Source: a virus. Taken from it: a DNA stretch of 25,065 bases. The notes below the pieces were generated by a model, which saw only the letters and a program-made list of their open reading frames with translations, was not told the origin of the DNA and did no database searches. How positions within the stretch are numbered: position 1 is the first letter of the stretch; the number at the start of each line of letters is the position of its first letter. Both the position numbers and the translations under genes were made by a program. Where the stretch lies: positions 1 to 25,065 of the IMG/VR virus record IMGVR_UViG_3300042091_000013. One strand, written 5' to 3'. Positions 1 to 6,555 of this stretch are shown one piece after another.

Positions 1-100
1 CTTTGATTCTCCCCGCTCTCTCTGTCGCCCATCTCGCCAGGAGCCTGAGCACTGCGAGCGGAACTGCCTTGGGTGATTTCATGCGCGCCCACTCGCCCAT
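1..100 (-). CDS. Possible small leftward gene, 3' end beyond window
   Basis: An open frame on the minus strand starts with ATG at 100 (a second in-frame ATG is at 82) and runs off the left edge without a stop. The visible part, about 33 residues, is basic and Arg/Ala/Leu-rich (it includes the stretch RLLARWATERAG). It begins about 20 bases after the stop of the 120-326 gene and would be the next gene of the same leftward unit. I see no strong ribosome site and recognise no family. The overlapping plus-strand frame has no better support. Confidence 0.3.
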   Translation of the reverse strand, partial: MGEWARMKSPKAVPLAVLRLLARWATERAGRIK

Positions 101-119
101 CCGGGCCGGGTTATGGGTG

Positions 120-326
120 CTAGACGGTTTGCCATGGGCCCCAGCCAAACCGATCAAGTACCCGCCAAAAGTAGCGCACTGCGACAGGCTCGCCATCCGC
201 AGAGACGATGACATCGCCACCACCAAATGTGATCCAGTCGGACGCCTCACGTTTTGCGCCAAGTAATGTCTTGGCGTCCAAATCCACTTCTACCCCACTC
301 GTCGCGGCGTATGCCGTAAATCTCAT
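120..326 (-). CDS. Small hypothetical protein, 68 aa, left-edge unit
   Basis: This leftward gene encodes 68 residues. The start at 326 is fixed by a good ribosome site: GGAGG lies nine bases upstream of the ATG on the minus strand. The middle is beta-rich (GGGDVIVSADGEPVAVRYF) and the end is aromatic (WRVLDRFGWGPWQTV). No signal peptide or membrane segment is visible and I recognise no family. A sigma70-like promoter at 362-390 lies directly upstream, so it probably has its own transcript with a leader of about 30 bases. A competing frame (247-363) overlaps it, but its ATG sits inside the -10 box of that promoter, so I prefer the 68-residue gene. Confidence 0.55.
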   Translation of the reverse strand: MRFTAYAATSGVEVDLDAKTLLGAKREASDWITFGGGDVIVSADGEPVAVRYFWRVLDRFGWGPWQTV

Positions 327-361
327 CTTCTCGCGCCTCCATGCGCTGTACTACTGTTTCC

Positions 362-390
362 ATGTTACGCACACTGCATAACCATGTCAA
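362..390 (-). promoter_or_regulatory. Sigma70-like promoter P-left2 with 19-bp operator
   Basis: Read on the minus strand: -35 TTGACA (390-385), 17-base spacer, -10 TAACAT (367-362). A palindrome GTTATGCA-gtg-TGCGTAAC occupies 382-364, covering most of the spacer and part of the -10; its arms match at 7 of 8 positions. The unit is a near copy of the promoter at 567-595 (24 of 29 bases the same). A repressor bound here would block RNA polymerase. It should drive the 120-326 gene. Confidence 0.6.
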
Positions 391-412
391 GCCCTTTGTA
401 CCACATCGTGAA

Positions 413-559
413 CTATTTTGAAATATTTTCAGCTTTCTTTCTGCGACGCCATGCTTGGACTCTTTCGTTGTTGCAGATGGAGCACTGCTGCTGCCCATTA
501 GAGCGCACCTGGTCGTATTTGTGGCCCTTCGAGCACGTTGATCGTCTCACGCTACCCAT
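413..559 (-). CDS. C-H-C-C zinc-ribbon miniprotein, 48 aa
   Basis: This 48-residue basic protein carries the motif CSKGH-x12-CSIC followed by a basic tail (AWRRRKKAENISK). That is a Cys/His/Cys/Cys zinc-binding pattern seen in many small phage proteins that resemble the N-terminal zinc ribbon of HNH nucleases. No HNH catalytic core is present, so nuclease activity is not supported; nucleic-acid binding is a reasonable guess. The ATG at 559 is chosen over an upstream ATG (622) because a -10 box (572-567) lies just seven bases before it, and the upstream start would lie ahead of the promoter. No ribosome site is present, which suggests a leaderless mRNA. A paralogous protein is encoded at 6406-6555. 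Confidence 0.65.
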   Translation of the reverse strand: MGSVRRSTCSKGHKYDQVRSNGQQQCSICNNERVQAWRRRKKAENISK

Positions 560-566
560 AACAATA

Positions 567-595
567 ATGATACGCACTCTGCGTAACAAAGTCAA
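567..595 (-). promoter_or_regulatory. Sigma70-like promoter P-left1 with 19-bp operator
   Basis: Read on the minus strand: -35 TTGACT (595-590), 17-base spacer, -10 TATCAT (572-567), then seven bases to the ATG at 559. The palindrome GTTACGCA-gag-TGCGTATC lies at 587-569, with arms matching at 7 of 8. Comparing it with P-left2 gives the consensus operator GTTACGCA-N3-TGCGTAAC. The position, over the spacer and -10, fits repression by a dimeric helix-turn-helix protein. No candidate repressor is in the window. Confidence 0.65.
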
Positions 596-631
596 CTGTG
601 CAAGATAATAATTCAGTGCCAACTATTCCAA

Positions 632-652
632 AGTAACCACTTATGCGTTACT
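632..652. repeat. Inverted repeat AGTAAC-N9-GTTACT in the divergent control region
   Basis: Perfect 6-base arms (632-637 and 647-652) are separated by nine bases in the non-coding stretch between the leftward and rightward promoters. It is not the same sequence as the 19-bp operators, though it shares the TGCGTTA-like core. It could be a second regulator site or coincidence; the arms are short. Confidence 0.3.
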
Positions 653-721
653 GGCTCATTACCACTACATCTTGATTGCCCAGCGGAAACAGCGCCTCGC
701 GGCCATCAAAGCGAAACACTC

Positions 722-752
722 TTGACAAGCTGACTTTACATCGTGCTACACT
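722..752 (+). promoter_or_regulatory. Sigma70-like promoter P-right for the packaging/late operon
   Basis: A consensus -35 TTGACA (722-727) is followed, after a long 19-base spacer, by an extended -10: TG (744-745), one base, TACACT (747-752). The ATG of the first rightward gene is at 759, six bases after the -10. Transcription would therefore begin at or next to the start codon. No terminator or other promoter is evident before 10758 on this strand, so it may drive a very long transcript. Confidence 0.55.
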
Positions 753-758
753 ATCGCC

Positions 759-932
759 ATGGTATTACAGATGCAAACCAGCGATCCCGAGCCGAGCGTA
801 ATCACGACCGTGCAGGTCATCCAGGCCCGTAACGGTGTGCTGATTCCCGTCTTCGAGATGGTGTGTGGGCGTGTTCGACAGATCGGCACAGTGATTGAAC
901 CAGCGCAGATTGAGCGCGGGAAGGCCGCGTAA
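759..932 (+). CDS. Small hypothetical protein, 57 aa, leader gene of the terminase operon
   Basis: Fifty-seven residues, acidic at the N terminus (QTSDPEPSV), with a beta-prone middle (TTVQVIQARNGVLIPVFEM). No family is recognised. The gene is supported by context: its stop TAA (930-932) overlaps the ATG of the TerS gene by one base (TAATG), a standard sign of translational coupling, and it follows directly on a promoter. There is no ribosome site before ATG 759, while the -10 box ends six bases upstream, so leaderless translation is inferred. A second in-frame ATG at 771 is also without a ribosome site. Confidence 0.6.
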   Translation: MVLQMQTSDPEPSVITTVQVIQARNGVLIPVFEMVCGRVRQIGTVIEPAQIERGKAA

Positions 933-1387
933 TGCCCGCCGGACGCCCCACTGACTATCGGCCTGAGTATGCGGAGCAAGCGGAGAAGCTCTGTCTTTTA
1001 GGGGCTACTGATATGCAACTAGCTGATTTCTTTGGAGTTAGTGAGCAAACAATCAACGCATGGAAGCACTCGTTTCCAAAATTTCTTGAGTCCTTAAAAG
1101 ACGGAAAGGAAAAGTTTGACAATGCTGTGGTGCGGACCTTGTACCGTAAGGCCATAGGCTATGAGTATGATTCTGAAAAGATTGTGGTTGTTGATGGCCA
1201 AGTGGTGCGCGTTCCCGTGCGGGAGCTGGTTCCTCCATCTGACACTGCCATGATCTTTTGGCTGAAGAATCGCAGACCGAAGGAATGGCGCGACAAGAAT
1301 CCAGGCGAATCAGCGGACAATCCGCTGTTTTTGCGCACGTTGAACGATTTCTACGCATCGCCGAAGCAAGATATTACTAAAGAGTAA
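932..1387 (+). CDS. terS: Terminase small subunit
   Basis: This 151-residue protein should recognise the packaging site on concatemeric phage DNA and hand it to the large subunit. Residues about 22-50 form a helix-turn-helix typical of phage TerS proteins (ATDMQLADFFGVSEQTINAW). A helical stretch follows, then a segment ending FWLKNRRPKEWRDK (about residues 110-123), a signature common in TerS proteins of this type. It is coupled to the upstream 57-residue gene by a one-base overlap and lies 85 bases before TerL. Length and position are normal. Confidence 0.88.
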   Translation: MPAGRPTDYRPEYAEQAEKLCLLGATDMQLADFFGVSEQTINAWKHSFPKFLESLKDGKEKFDNAVVRTLYRKAIGYEYDSEKIVVVDGQVVRVPVRELVPPSDTAMIFWLKNRRPKEWRDKNPGESADNPLFLRTLNDFYASPKQDITKE

Positions 1388-1472
1388 ACAGATAAGTTGT
1401 TGATAAATATAGAAGTGGTGTCGCCGATCTCGGGGGTGATACTTTTGGAGAGTTGAAAGGCATTGTTTACTA

Positions 1473-2903
1473 ATGAGTACACAATCTCCGACTCTTAATC
1501 CGGCATTGCGCAGCTTTTGGACTACTCCAGGCACAGGCCATGTGCTCTACGGAGGGCGCATCTCCACGAAAAGCTGGGACGCCGCTGGATTCGCCATCTA
1601 TCTTGCCTCGAACTATCACGTCCGATTCCTCTGTACACGTCAGTTCCAAAACAAGATCGCCGAATCAGTCTACACACTGCTCAAGATCCAAATAGAACGC
1701 TTCGGATTGAGAGATGAGTTCGAGATCACTGACCGCTCTATCGTGCATCCCCGGACGGGCAGCAACTTCATCTTCTACGGGCTGGCCCGCAACATCTCAG
1801 AAATACGCTCGCTTGAGGATGTGGACGTGTGGTGGATTGAAGAGGCCCACTTTCTCACCAAAGAGCAGTGGGATACTGTCGAGCCGACGATCCTACGCAA
1901 AGAGGGCGCGCAAATTTGGGCGATCTTCAATCCGATGTACGCAACCGACTTTGCCTATCAGCGGCTCGTGGTCAACCCGCCGCCGAAGTACGTAGTACGC
2001 AAGATCAATTATGATGAGAACCCTTTTCTTTCGCAGACAGCCAAAGAGATGATCGCCAGGTGCCGTGCCGAATCTGAGGATGACTACCAGCACATTTACA
2101 TGGGCAACCCCAAGCAGGATACCGAGGGAGCGGTCATTAAACGGAGTTGGATCGAGGCTTCGATTGATGCCCATCTAAGGCTTGGCTTCGATCCTGCCGG
2201 GAACAAGACAATCGGATTCGATGTGGCCGACGATGGAGAAGACGCCTGCGCGAACGTCTACGCTCACGGCAGCGTGGCTTTCTGGTCAGACGAATGGAGA
2301 GCGCGTGAAGACGAACTGCTCAAGTCTTGTATGCGAACCTATGAGTCTGCCGCGCAAAGGTCCGCAGATATTCGGTACGACAGCATCGGCGTCGGAGCGT
2401 CTGCTGGCGCAAAGTTTGACGAGTTGAACCAAGCCAGAGACAAGCATTTACGGCTGCGCTATGCGAAGTTCAACGCGGGGGCGGCTGTCGAGAGGCCGGA
2501 AGAGTTCTATGTCGGCGACCGTCAGAATCAGATCAAAAATAAGGACTTCTTCTCCAACCTCAAGGCTCAGGCATGGTGGAACATCGCAGACCGCTTCCGC
2601 AATACCTACAACGCGATCAACCGAGGAGAGAAGTTCAAAGACGACGACCTGATTAGCATTTCGAGTGACATGCCGCATCTTGAAAAGCTGAAAACAGAGC
2701 TTTCAACGCCGAAGCGCGACTTTGACAAGAACGGAAGAGTCAAGGTGGAGAGCAAAGAGGACTTAGCAAAGCCAACCCGAATCGGGGGCGGAGTAAAATC
2801 GCCAAACCTGGCAGATGCTTTTGTCATGGCCTTTGCTCCTCCCACTTTCTCATCTTTGAGAATCAGCCAATCGGCAATAGACGCCGCAATGGGGAGAGCA
2901 TGA
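1473..2903 (+). CDS. terL: Terminase large subunit (ATPase plus nuclease)
   Basis: The motor that cuts the DNA concatemer and pumps DNA through the portal; 476 residues is a normal length. The ATPase domain has a Walker A variant GGRISTKS at 27-34 and Walker B VWWIEE at 119-124 with the catalytic Glu. The RNase H-like nuclease domain has its first acidic cluster in FDVADDGED (about 249-257), a second Asp in YDSIGVG (303) and the late Asp in NLADAFVMAF (448). All expected catalytic acids are therefore present. The ATG at 1473 lacks a close ribosome site (AAAGG is about 12 bases away). Its stop overlaps the next start (ATGA). Confidence 0.95.
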   Translation: MSTQSPTLNPALRSFWTTPGTGHVLYGGRISTKSWDAAGFAIYLASNYHVRFLCTRQFQNKIAESVYTLLKIQIERFGLRDEFEITDRSIVHPRTGSNFIFYGLARNISEIRSLEDVDVWWIEEAHFLTKEQWDTVEPTILRKEGAQIWAIFNPMYATDFAYQRLVVNPPPKYVVRKINYDENPFLSQTAKEMIARCRAESEDDYQHIYMGNPKQDTEGAVIKRSWIEASIDAHLRLGFDPAGNKTIGFDVADDGEDACANVYAHGSVAFWSDEWRAREDELLKSCMRTYESAAQRSADIRYDSIGVGASAGAKFDELNQARDKHLRLRYAKFNAGAAVERPEEFYVGDRQNQIKNKDFFSNLKAQAWWNIADRFRNTYNAINRGEKFKDDDLISISSDMPHLEKLKTELSTPKRDFDKNGRVKVESKEDLAKPTRIGGGVKSPNLADAFVMAFAPPTFSSLRISQSAIDAAMGRA

Positions 2904-3139
2904 GAAAGCGCCGGACAGAAGAGGAAATGACAGCCGAGCAGCGCCCGCTGATGTACTCGAAAGCGGACTTGAGGCACCGTGACGGGTTACGCAGCAGCTT
3001 CCCCAACTGGGCCGGATCACGTCGGTTCGACTACCGCTCCGGCTGGACGCGGCTGGGCGATTTCTTTGCGGACGGCTACTTTCTCCGGGAAGAGATGCGC
3101 GAATTGGTGCATAATCGTTTTGGAGTGACAGTCGAATGA
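2900..3139 (+). CDS. Hypothetical protein, 79 aa, between TerL and portal
   Basis: A short, charged protein, very basic at the N terminus (MRKRRTEEEM), with an aromatic/Arg middle (GSRRFDYRSGWTRLGDFF). No domain is recognised. Both ends are four-base ATGA overlaps, with TerL upstream and the portal downstream, so it is translated as part of the packaging operon. The place between motor and portal suggests a packaging or head-entry accessory, but nothing in the sequence shows a function. Confidence 0.75.
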   Translation: MRKRRTEEEMTAEQRPLMYSKADLRHRDGLRSSFPNWAGSRRFDYRSGWTRLGDFFADGYFLREEMRELVHNRFGVTVE

Positions 3140-4617
3140 AGAAAGCACAGAGTTTACCGGCAAAGCCCATTAGCCTCTCAGCAATACGCTTGGCGTTGAC
3201 AAAAGCGTTGGAAGCCGATGACAGGCCGCATTATCCAATCCAAGCGCCGAAGATTCCCAAAGGCGTGGTTCCTGAAGGTCAACGGGCGCAGGTTGCGATG
3301 GATGAAGCATCTTACGAATGCGCTCGGATGGCAATGGACTACGCTCCACAGTTCGGCTCTCAACTTTACGCCTACAGCAGCATCGAAGGCTTTCCCGGAT
3401 ACCCGTATCTGATGGCGCTGGCGCTGCGCTCTGAGTATCGCAACATGGCGACGGCTCTGGCTACTGAGTTGACCCGCAAGTGGATCAAGTTCAACAGCAC
3501 AGACACGGATGACGAGGGAACCAAAGAGAAGATCACAGCCATCGAGCAGGAATTCACTCGTCTCGGAATCCAGCAGATCATTCGCAAGGCGGCGGAGCAT
3601 GACGCGCTGTATGGCACGGGGCAGATTCTCATCAACATCAAAGGCGCCGACGTAAAAACGCCGCTCATTCTCAGCGGGAAGACAATCGCAAAAAGCAGTC
3701 TGGAAGGATTCAAGAACGTCGATCCGATCTGGACCACGCCGCTCATGTACAACGCGCTGACTCCCGCTGCGCCGACGTTCTACAAGCCGCAAAGCTGGTG
3801 GGTGATGGGCGAGCATTGGGACGCTACTCGGCTGCTGATTATCACCACGCGCGAAGTGCCAGACATCTTCAAGCCGGGATTCAACTTTTCTGGCATGAGC
3901 CTATCGCAGCTTGCTGAGCCTTATGTCAACAACTGGCTGCGAACCAGGCAGAGCGTTTCCGATCTCATCAACAATTTCTCCATCGTGGTGCTCAAGACGG
4001 CCATGGATCAGGTATTGACCGGCGGGGATGATGGGTCAAACTTGTTTGCTCGGATCAAACTCTTTACGGCCACTCGCAGCAATAAAGGCGTCATGGCACT
4101 CGACAAGGAACGCGAGGAACTTGAGCAGATCGCAGTTCCGTTGGGCGGTCTGCATGAACTCCAGGCCCAAGCCCTTGAGCAGCTTTGTGTGGTGTCGCGG
4201 ATGCCCGCAACGGTTCTGACCGGCGTCACTCCTTCGGGATTCGGCAATACGGCTGAGGGCGAGATTAGGGTGTGGTACGACTGGATTCACGCGCAGCAGG
4301 AAGCCCACTACCGCATACCAATCGAGACAATATCGAAGTTGGTACAGCTTTCACTCTTTGGCGAGATCGACCCGGAAATCACCTTTGACTACGAGCCGAT
4401 GTACGAGATGACCGAAGAGCAAATGTCCACCATCCGCGTCAACGACAGCGTGCGGGCCGGAAACCTGATCGACCGGGGAGTGATTGACGCGCAAGAAGAG
4501 CGCGAACGGATGGCCCGTGATCCCGACAGCGGCTACCAGGGCATTGATGTGGAGAAAGAGATTGCGCCGCCAAATGAGGCGGAATTGGGCGCGAATCTCG
4601 GAAGGGCGACAGCATGA
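3136..4617 (+). CDS. Portal protein (DUF1073 type)
   Basis: This 493-residue protein should form the dodecameric ring at the capsid vertex through which DNA enters and leaves and to which the neck attaches. The motif ALYGTGQILI around residues 157-166, the conserved WTTPLMYN and SVVVLKT-like segments, and the C-terminal region with RVNDSVRAGNLIDRGVID are typical of the DUF1073 portal family. Position after TerL and before the F-like protein agrees. Members of this family are sometimes auto-labelled 'anti-CBASS Acb1', but I see no phosphoesterase domain here. It starts in a four-base overlap with the previous gene and ends in one with the next. Confidence 0.88.
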   Translation: MKKAQSLPAKPISLSAIRLALTKALEADDRPHYPIQAPKIPKGVVPEGQRAQVAMDEASYECARMAMDYAPQFGSQLYAYSSIEGFPGYPYLMALALRSEYRNMATALATELTRKWIKFNSTDTDDEGTKEKITAIEQEFTRLGIQQIIRKAAEHDALYGTGQILINIKGADVKTPLILSGKTIAKSSLEGFKNVDPIWTTPLMYNALTPAAPTFYKPQSWWVMGEHWDATRLLIITTREVPDIFKPGFNFSGMSLSQLAEPYVNNWLRTRQSVSDLINNFSIVVLKTAMDQVLTGGDDGSNLFARIKLFTATRSNKGVMALDKEREELEQIAVPLGGLHELQAQALEQLCVVSRMPATVLTGVTPSGFGNTAEGEIRVWYDWIHAQQEAHYRIPIETISKLVQLSLFGEIDPEITFDYEPMYEMTEEQMSTIRVNDSVRAGNLIDRGVIDAQEERERMARDPDSGYQGIDVEKEIAPPNEAELGANLGRATA

Positions 4618-4967
4618 TGACTGACGTTTACGGAAATGTTTATCTCACGTGCGGAGACCGCGTAGAAGGTCCGCTCACACTAAAAGAATACGAAGATGGG
4701 GAAGAATGGAAGCATTTCTTCAATGTGATATTTGAATTGGAAGACAATGCGAAGCAGGCGCAGAGGGATACGGAGCGCGTGAACGCGGCGATCAACGCCT
4801 TGCAAAAGCGGAACATTCCCATCGAAAAAAAGCGCCGCAAAGGGAGAATCCTGAAAGAACTTCGGCGCAACATGCGGGGATGGTCTAAGTCTACCTGCTA
4901 CTCAGTATTTGCGATTCGATGCGCAATCTGCGAGATCAACAATCAAGACTGGGGTGTGTACGCATGA
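4614..4967 (+). CDS. Hypothetical protein, 117 aa
   Basis: An unknown protein coupled to the portal by an ATGA overlap (start 4614) and to the following small gene in the same way. Residues about 40-85 are charged and helical, likely a short coiled coil (LEDNAKQAQRDTERVNAAI), followed by a very basic stretch (KKRRKGRILKELRRNMRG). The C terminus has two Cys in IRCAICEIN, a single CxxC that is too little to call a zinc site. No family is recognised; it may be an accessory gene rather than a virion part. Confidence 0.7.
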   Translation: MMTDVYGNVYLTCGDRVEGPLTLKEYEDGEEWKHFFNVIFELEDNAKQAQRDTERVNAAINALQKRNIPIEKKRRKGRILKELRRNMRGWSKSTCYSVFAIRCAICEINNQDWGVYA

Positions 4968-5104
4968 GCGACGTGTTGTTTGTAGCCAAGCCGCCGCGCG
5001 AGTTGCGCCAGATCGAAGTGGTGGACATTCACATCCTCGTTAAGGCCACACGGCCTGTGCTGTTGCCATACACAAAGGAGAAAAATGAGACACGTCAATC
5101 CTGA
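4964..5104 (+). CDS. Small hypothetical protein, 46 aa
   Basis: The ATG at 4964 overlaps the stop of the 117-residue gene (ATGA), and the frame runs to TGA at 5104, 46 residues. The middle is beta-prone (QIEVVDIHILVKATRPVLL) with no membrane character. The last 20 bases overlap the next gene, whose ribosome site (AAGGAG) lies inside this frame. Support is positional only; no family is recognised. Confidence 0.5.
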   Translation: MSDVLFVAKPPRELRQIEVVDIHILVKATRPVLLPYTKEKNETRQS

Positions 5105-5312
5105 GTTGATTGAAACTCTTCTAGACAGATGCTCTCCGCGATTAGCTTCGTTTCTTACGGCCGCTGTCGATGAAGAATACGATGGAAAGCTATTTCTGAT
5201 AGCGGTCAGCGCGTTTGATGCAGGGATGGTAGAAAAACTCCTCAAAGAAAACGGACTTTCGGTTACCTGTATACAAACCAAGAAGACAGACTTCCATGAA
5301 ACCAAAGCCTAA
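5085..5312 (+). CDS. Small hypothetical protein, 75 aa
   Basis: Seventy-five residues, acidic and helical (PELIETLLDRCSPRLASFL), with a C-terminal beta-like segment. The start is well supported by AAAGGAG a few bases before ATG 5085. It overlaps its neighbours on both sides: 20 bases with the 46-residue gene and 17 with the F-like gene. No family is recognised. With the two genes before it, it forms a block of three unknown small genes between portal and minor head protein. Confidence 0.65.
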   Translation: MRHVNPELIETLLDRCSPRLASFLTAAVDEEYDGKLFLIAVSAFDAGMVEKLLKENGLSVTCIQTKKTDFHETKA

Positions 5313-6120
5313 AGTTTGCCGTCCGGTTTGGCCGAACGCTGCTACTCGACAGCGGTATCAGCGGCGCTTGCTTGCGCTCATCCGAGAGATGGCCGCGAGT
5401 GTTGAGTACTGGCTGGAGGCCCAGCGCAAGGCCGCGCCGCCTGTCCTGGCGACGGATGCACTGCCTTCTGCCGAGATGCAGGAAGAGGTACAGCGCCTCT
5501 TTGAGCAGTGGCGCAAACGGTTTGAGGAGGATTCCGTGCCGATTGCGCATGGTTTCCTGAGTCGCACCTTCAAGGCCACAGACGCGGCCATGCGGCAGGC
5601 GCTCAGGGATGCGGGCTGGTCTATACAGTTCACCATGACCACGGCTATGCGGGATGCGTTCGCGGCGTCGCTGGCAGAAAATGTGGGCCTGATTCGCTCG
5701 ATTCCTGCTCAGTATTTACAGGAAGTCGAGGGAATCGTGATGCGGAACTACGCCGCTGGGCGCGATCTCAAGTCAATGGCAGCGGAGATTCGCGGGCGCT
5801 TCCACGTAGCGGCGAACCGGGCTGTGCTAATAAGCCGGGATCAGTCAAACAAGGCGAACGCGGTAGTGCAACGGGCGCGGATGCAGGAACTCGGAATCAC
5901 TGAGGCGATCTGGCTTCATTCCCACGCAGGGAAGGAGCCGCGCCCTACGCACGTCGCCATGAACGGCAAGAGGTACCTGATTAGTAAAGGGATGTGGGAT
6001 TCGGCAGTCAAGAAGTGGATTTATCCGGGGGAACTGATTGGATGTCGCTGCGTGGGGCGGTCTGTGCTGCCGTTCACTCCATCTGAGAAAACTGCCCGTC
6101 TTTCCCGGCTGTCAGCCTAA
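5296..6120 (+). CDS. Minor head / head morphogenesis protein (Mu F-like, SPP1 gp7-like)
   Basis: A 274-residue protein of the family that binds the portal and is packed into the procapsid. The diagnostic C-terminal block is intact: WLHSHAGKEPRPTHVAMNGK (about 205-224), then YPGELIGCRCVGRSVLP (about 243-259), which matches the His...His/Gly...Cys-Arg-Cys pattern of Mu F-like proteins. The N-terminal half is helical. Its gene follows the portal block as usual. It ends at 6120, only nine bases before the stop of the convergent 30-residue gene, so this is where the inverted cassette meets the late operon. Confidence 0.85.
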   Translation: MKPKPKVCRPVWPNAATRQRYQRRLLALIREMAASVEYWLEAQRKAAPPVLATDALPSAEMQEEVQRLFEQWRKRFEEDSVPIAHGFLSRTFKATDAAMRQALRDAGWSIQFTMTTAMRDAFAASLAENVGLIRSIPAQYLQEVEGIVMRNYAAGRDLKSMAAEIRGRFHVAANRAVLISRDQSNKANAVVQRARMQELGITEAIWLHSHAGKEPRPTHVAMNGKRYLISKGMWDSAVKKWIYPGELIGCRCVGRSVLPFTPSEKTARLSRLSA

Positions 6121-6129
6121 GTCACCCAT

Positions 6130-6222
6130 CTATCTGCGCCTGAATTGCACAATCACGCACAGAGCAAAGAAAAGCAGAAGAGCGATAGCGGATTGAGCGC
6201 AGTGAATCAGAAACTCTCTCAT
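6130..6222 (-). CDS. 30-aa single-pass membrane miniprotein
   Basis: A leftward gene of 30 codons: MREFLIHCAQ, a hydrophobic core AIALLLFFALCVIV, then QFRRR. The layout is a single transmembrane helix with a positively charged C-terminal end, predicting N-out/C-in. The start at 6222 has a good ribosome site (AAAGGA five bases upstream) and overlaps the stop of the previous cassette gene (ATGA). It could be a small toxin-, holin- or membrane-modulator-like protein, but the sequence does not decide which. It is the last gene of the inverted cassette. Confidence 0.6.
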   Translation of the reverse strand: MREFLIHCAQSAIALLLFFALCVIVQFRRR

Positions 6223-6428
6223 TTTGTTCCTTTCTGTTTTGGCAGGAAACGGTTCATTGTGGAATGGCAGATACTTAAAATTCGCTCGTATCCAGCATTG
6301 TCGTAGGCAATAGGCCCATTGATGTTCATGTCAGCCAAAATTGCGCGTTGAATGGCTCGACCATAACCGCGCAAAAGCAACTTACGGCGGCGCGGCGAAA
6401 GCCGTTTAGGTTGGCGTAGAACTGGCAT
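6219..6428 (-). CDS. Small basic protein, 69 aa, inverted cassette
   Basis: Leftward gene of 69 residues, strongly basic at the N terminus (LRQPKRLSPRRRKLLLRGYG) and containing a segment GYERILSICHSTMNRF. No family is recognised; the composition suggests nucleic-acid binding. The start at 6428 is fixed by a strong ribosome site (AAAGGAG, spacing about six). A longer frame to 6503 would overlap the zinc-ribbon gene further and lacks such a site. Its start lies inside the end of the 49-residue zinc gene, and its stop overlaps the 30-residue membrane gene. Confidence 0.7.
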   Translation of the reverse strand: MPVLRQPKRLSPRRRKLLLRGYGRAIQRAILADMNINGPIAYDNAGYERILSICHSTMNRFLPKQKGTK

Positions 6429-6555
6429 TGAAGTCTCCTTTACGTTTCTTCCGCCATTCCCTTGAATACCTGCTCTGGCAGATTGGGCAGCGTTGGCGTC
6501 CATCCTTGCCGGTTACAAGGCGGTGACCACGGCGGCAGACGGTTGAGCGGATCAC
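6406..6555 (-). CDS. C-H-C-C zinc-ribbon miniprotein, 49 aa (paralogue of 413-559)
   Basis: Starts with GTG at 6555, directly after the stop of the upstream cassette gene, with GGAG eight bases before. The protein contains CRRGH-x11-CPIC followed by a basic helix (SREWRKKRKG), and it closely matches the 48-residue protein at 413-559 (shared R-S-T, C-x2-GH, C-x-IC and basic tail). This is a zinc-binding fold without any nuclease core, probably binding DNA or RNA. The last 23 bases overlap the next gene. The non-ATG start and small size make it easy to miss in automatic calls. Confidence 0.7.
   Translation of the reverse strand: MIRSTVCRRGHRLVTGKDGRQRCPICQSRYSREWRKKRKGDFNASSTPT

Noticed and set aside
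3-266. Plus-strand open frame at the left edge
   Set aside because: It runs antisense to the better supported 120-326 gene, which has a GGAGG site and a promoter; the plus frame has no ribosome site or recognisable protein pattern.
247-363. Alternative leftward frame starting MEAREDE or METVVQ
   Set aside because: Its upstream ATG lies within the -10 box of P-left2, and the frame overlaps the better supported 68-residue gene.
3178-3816. Long minus-strand frame of 212 codons opposite the portal gene
   Set aside because: It is a mirror of a GC-biased coding strand; Arg/His/Leu-rich with no ribosome site, and the portal is certain.
3136-4617. Anti-CBASS (Acb1) function for the portal-position gene
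   Set aside because: Labels of this kind attach to the DUF1073 family by fusion with true Acb1 domains; I see no paired H-x-T/S phosphoesterase motifs here, and position and length fit a portal.
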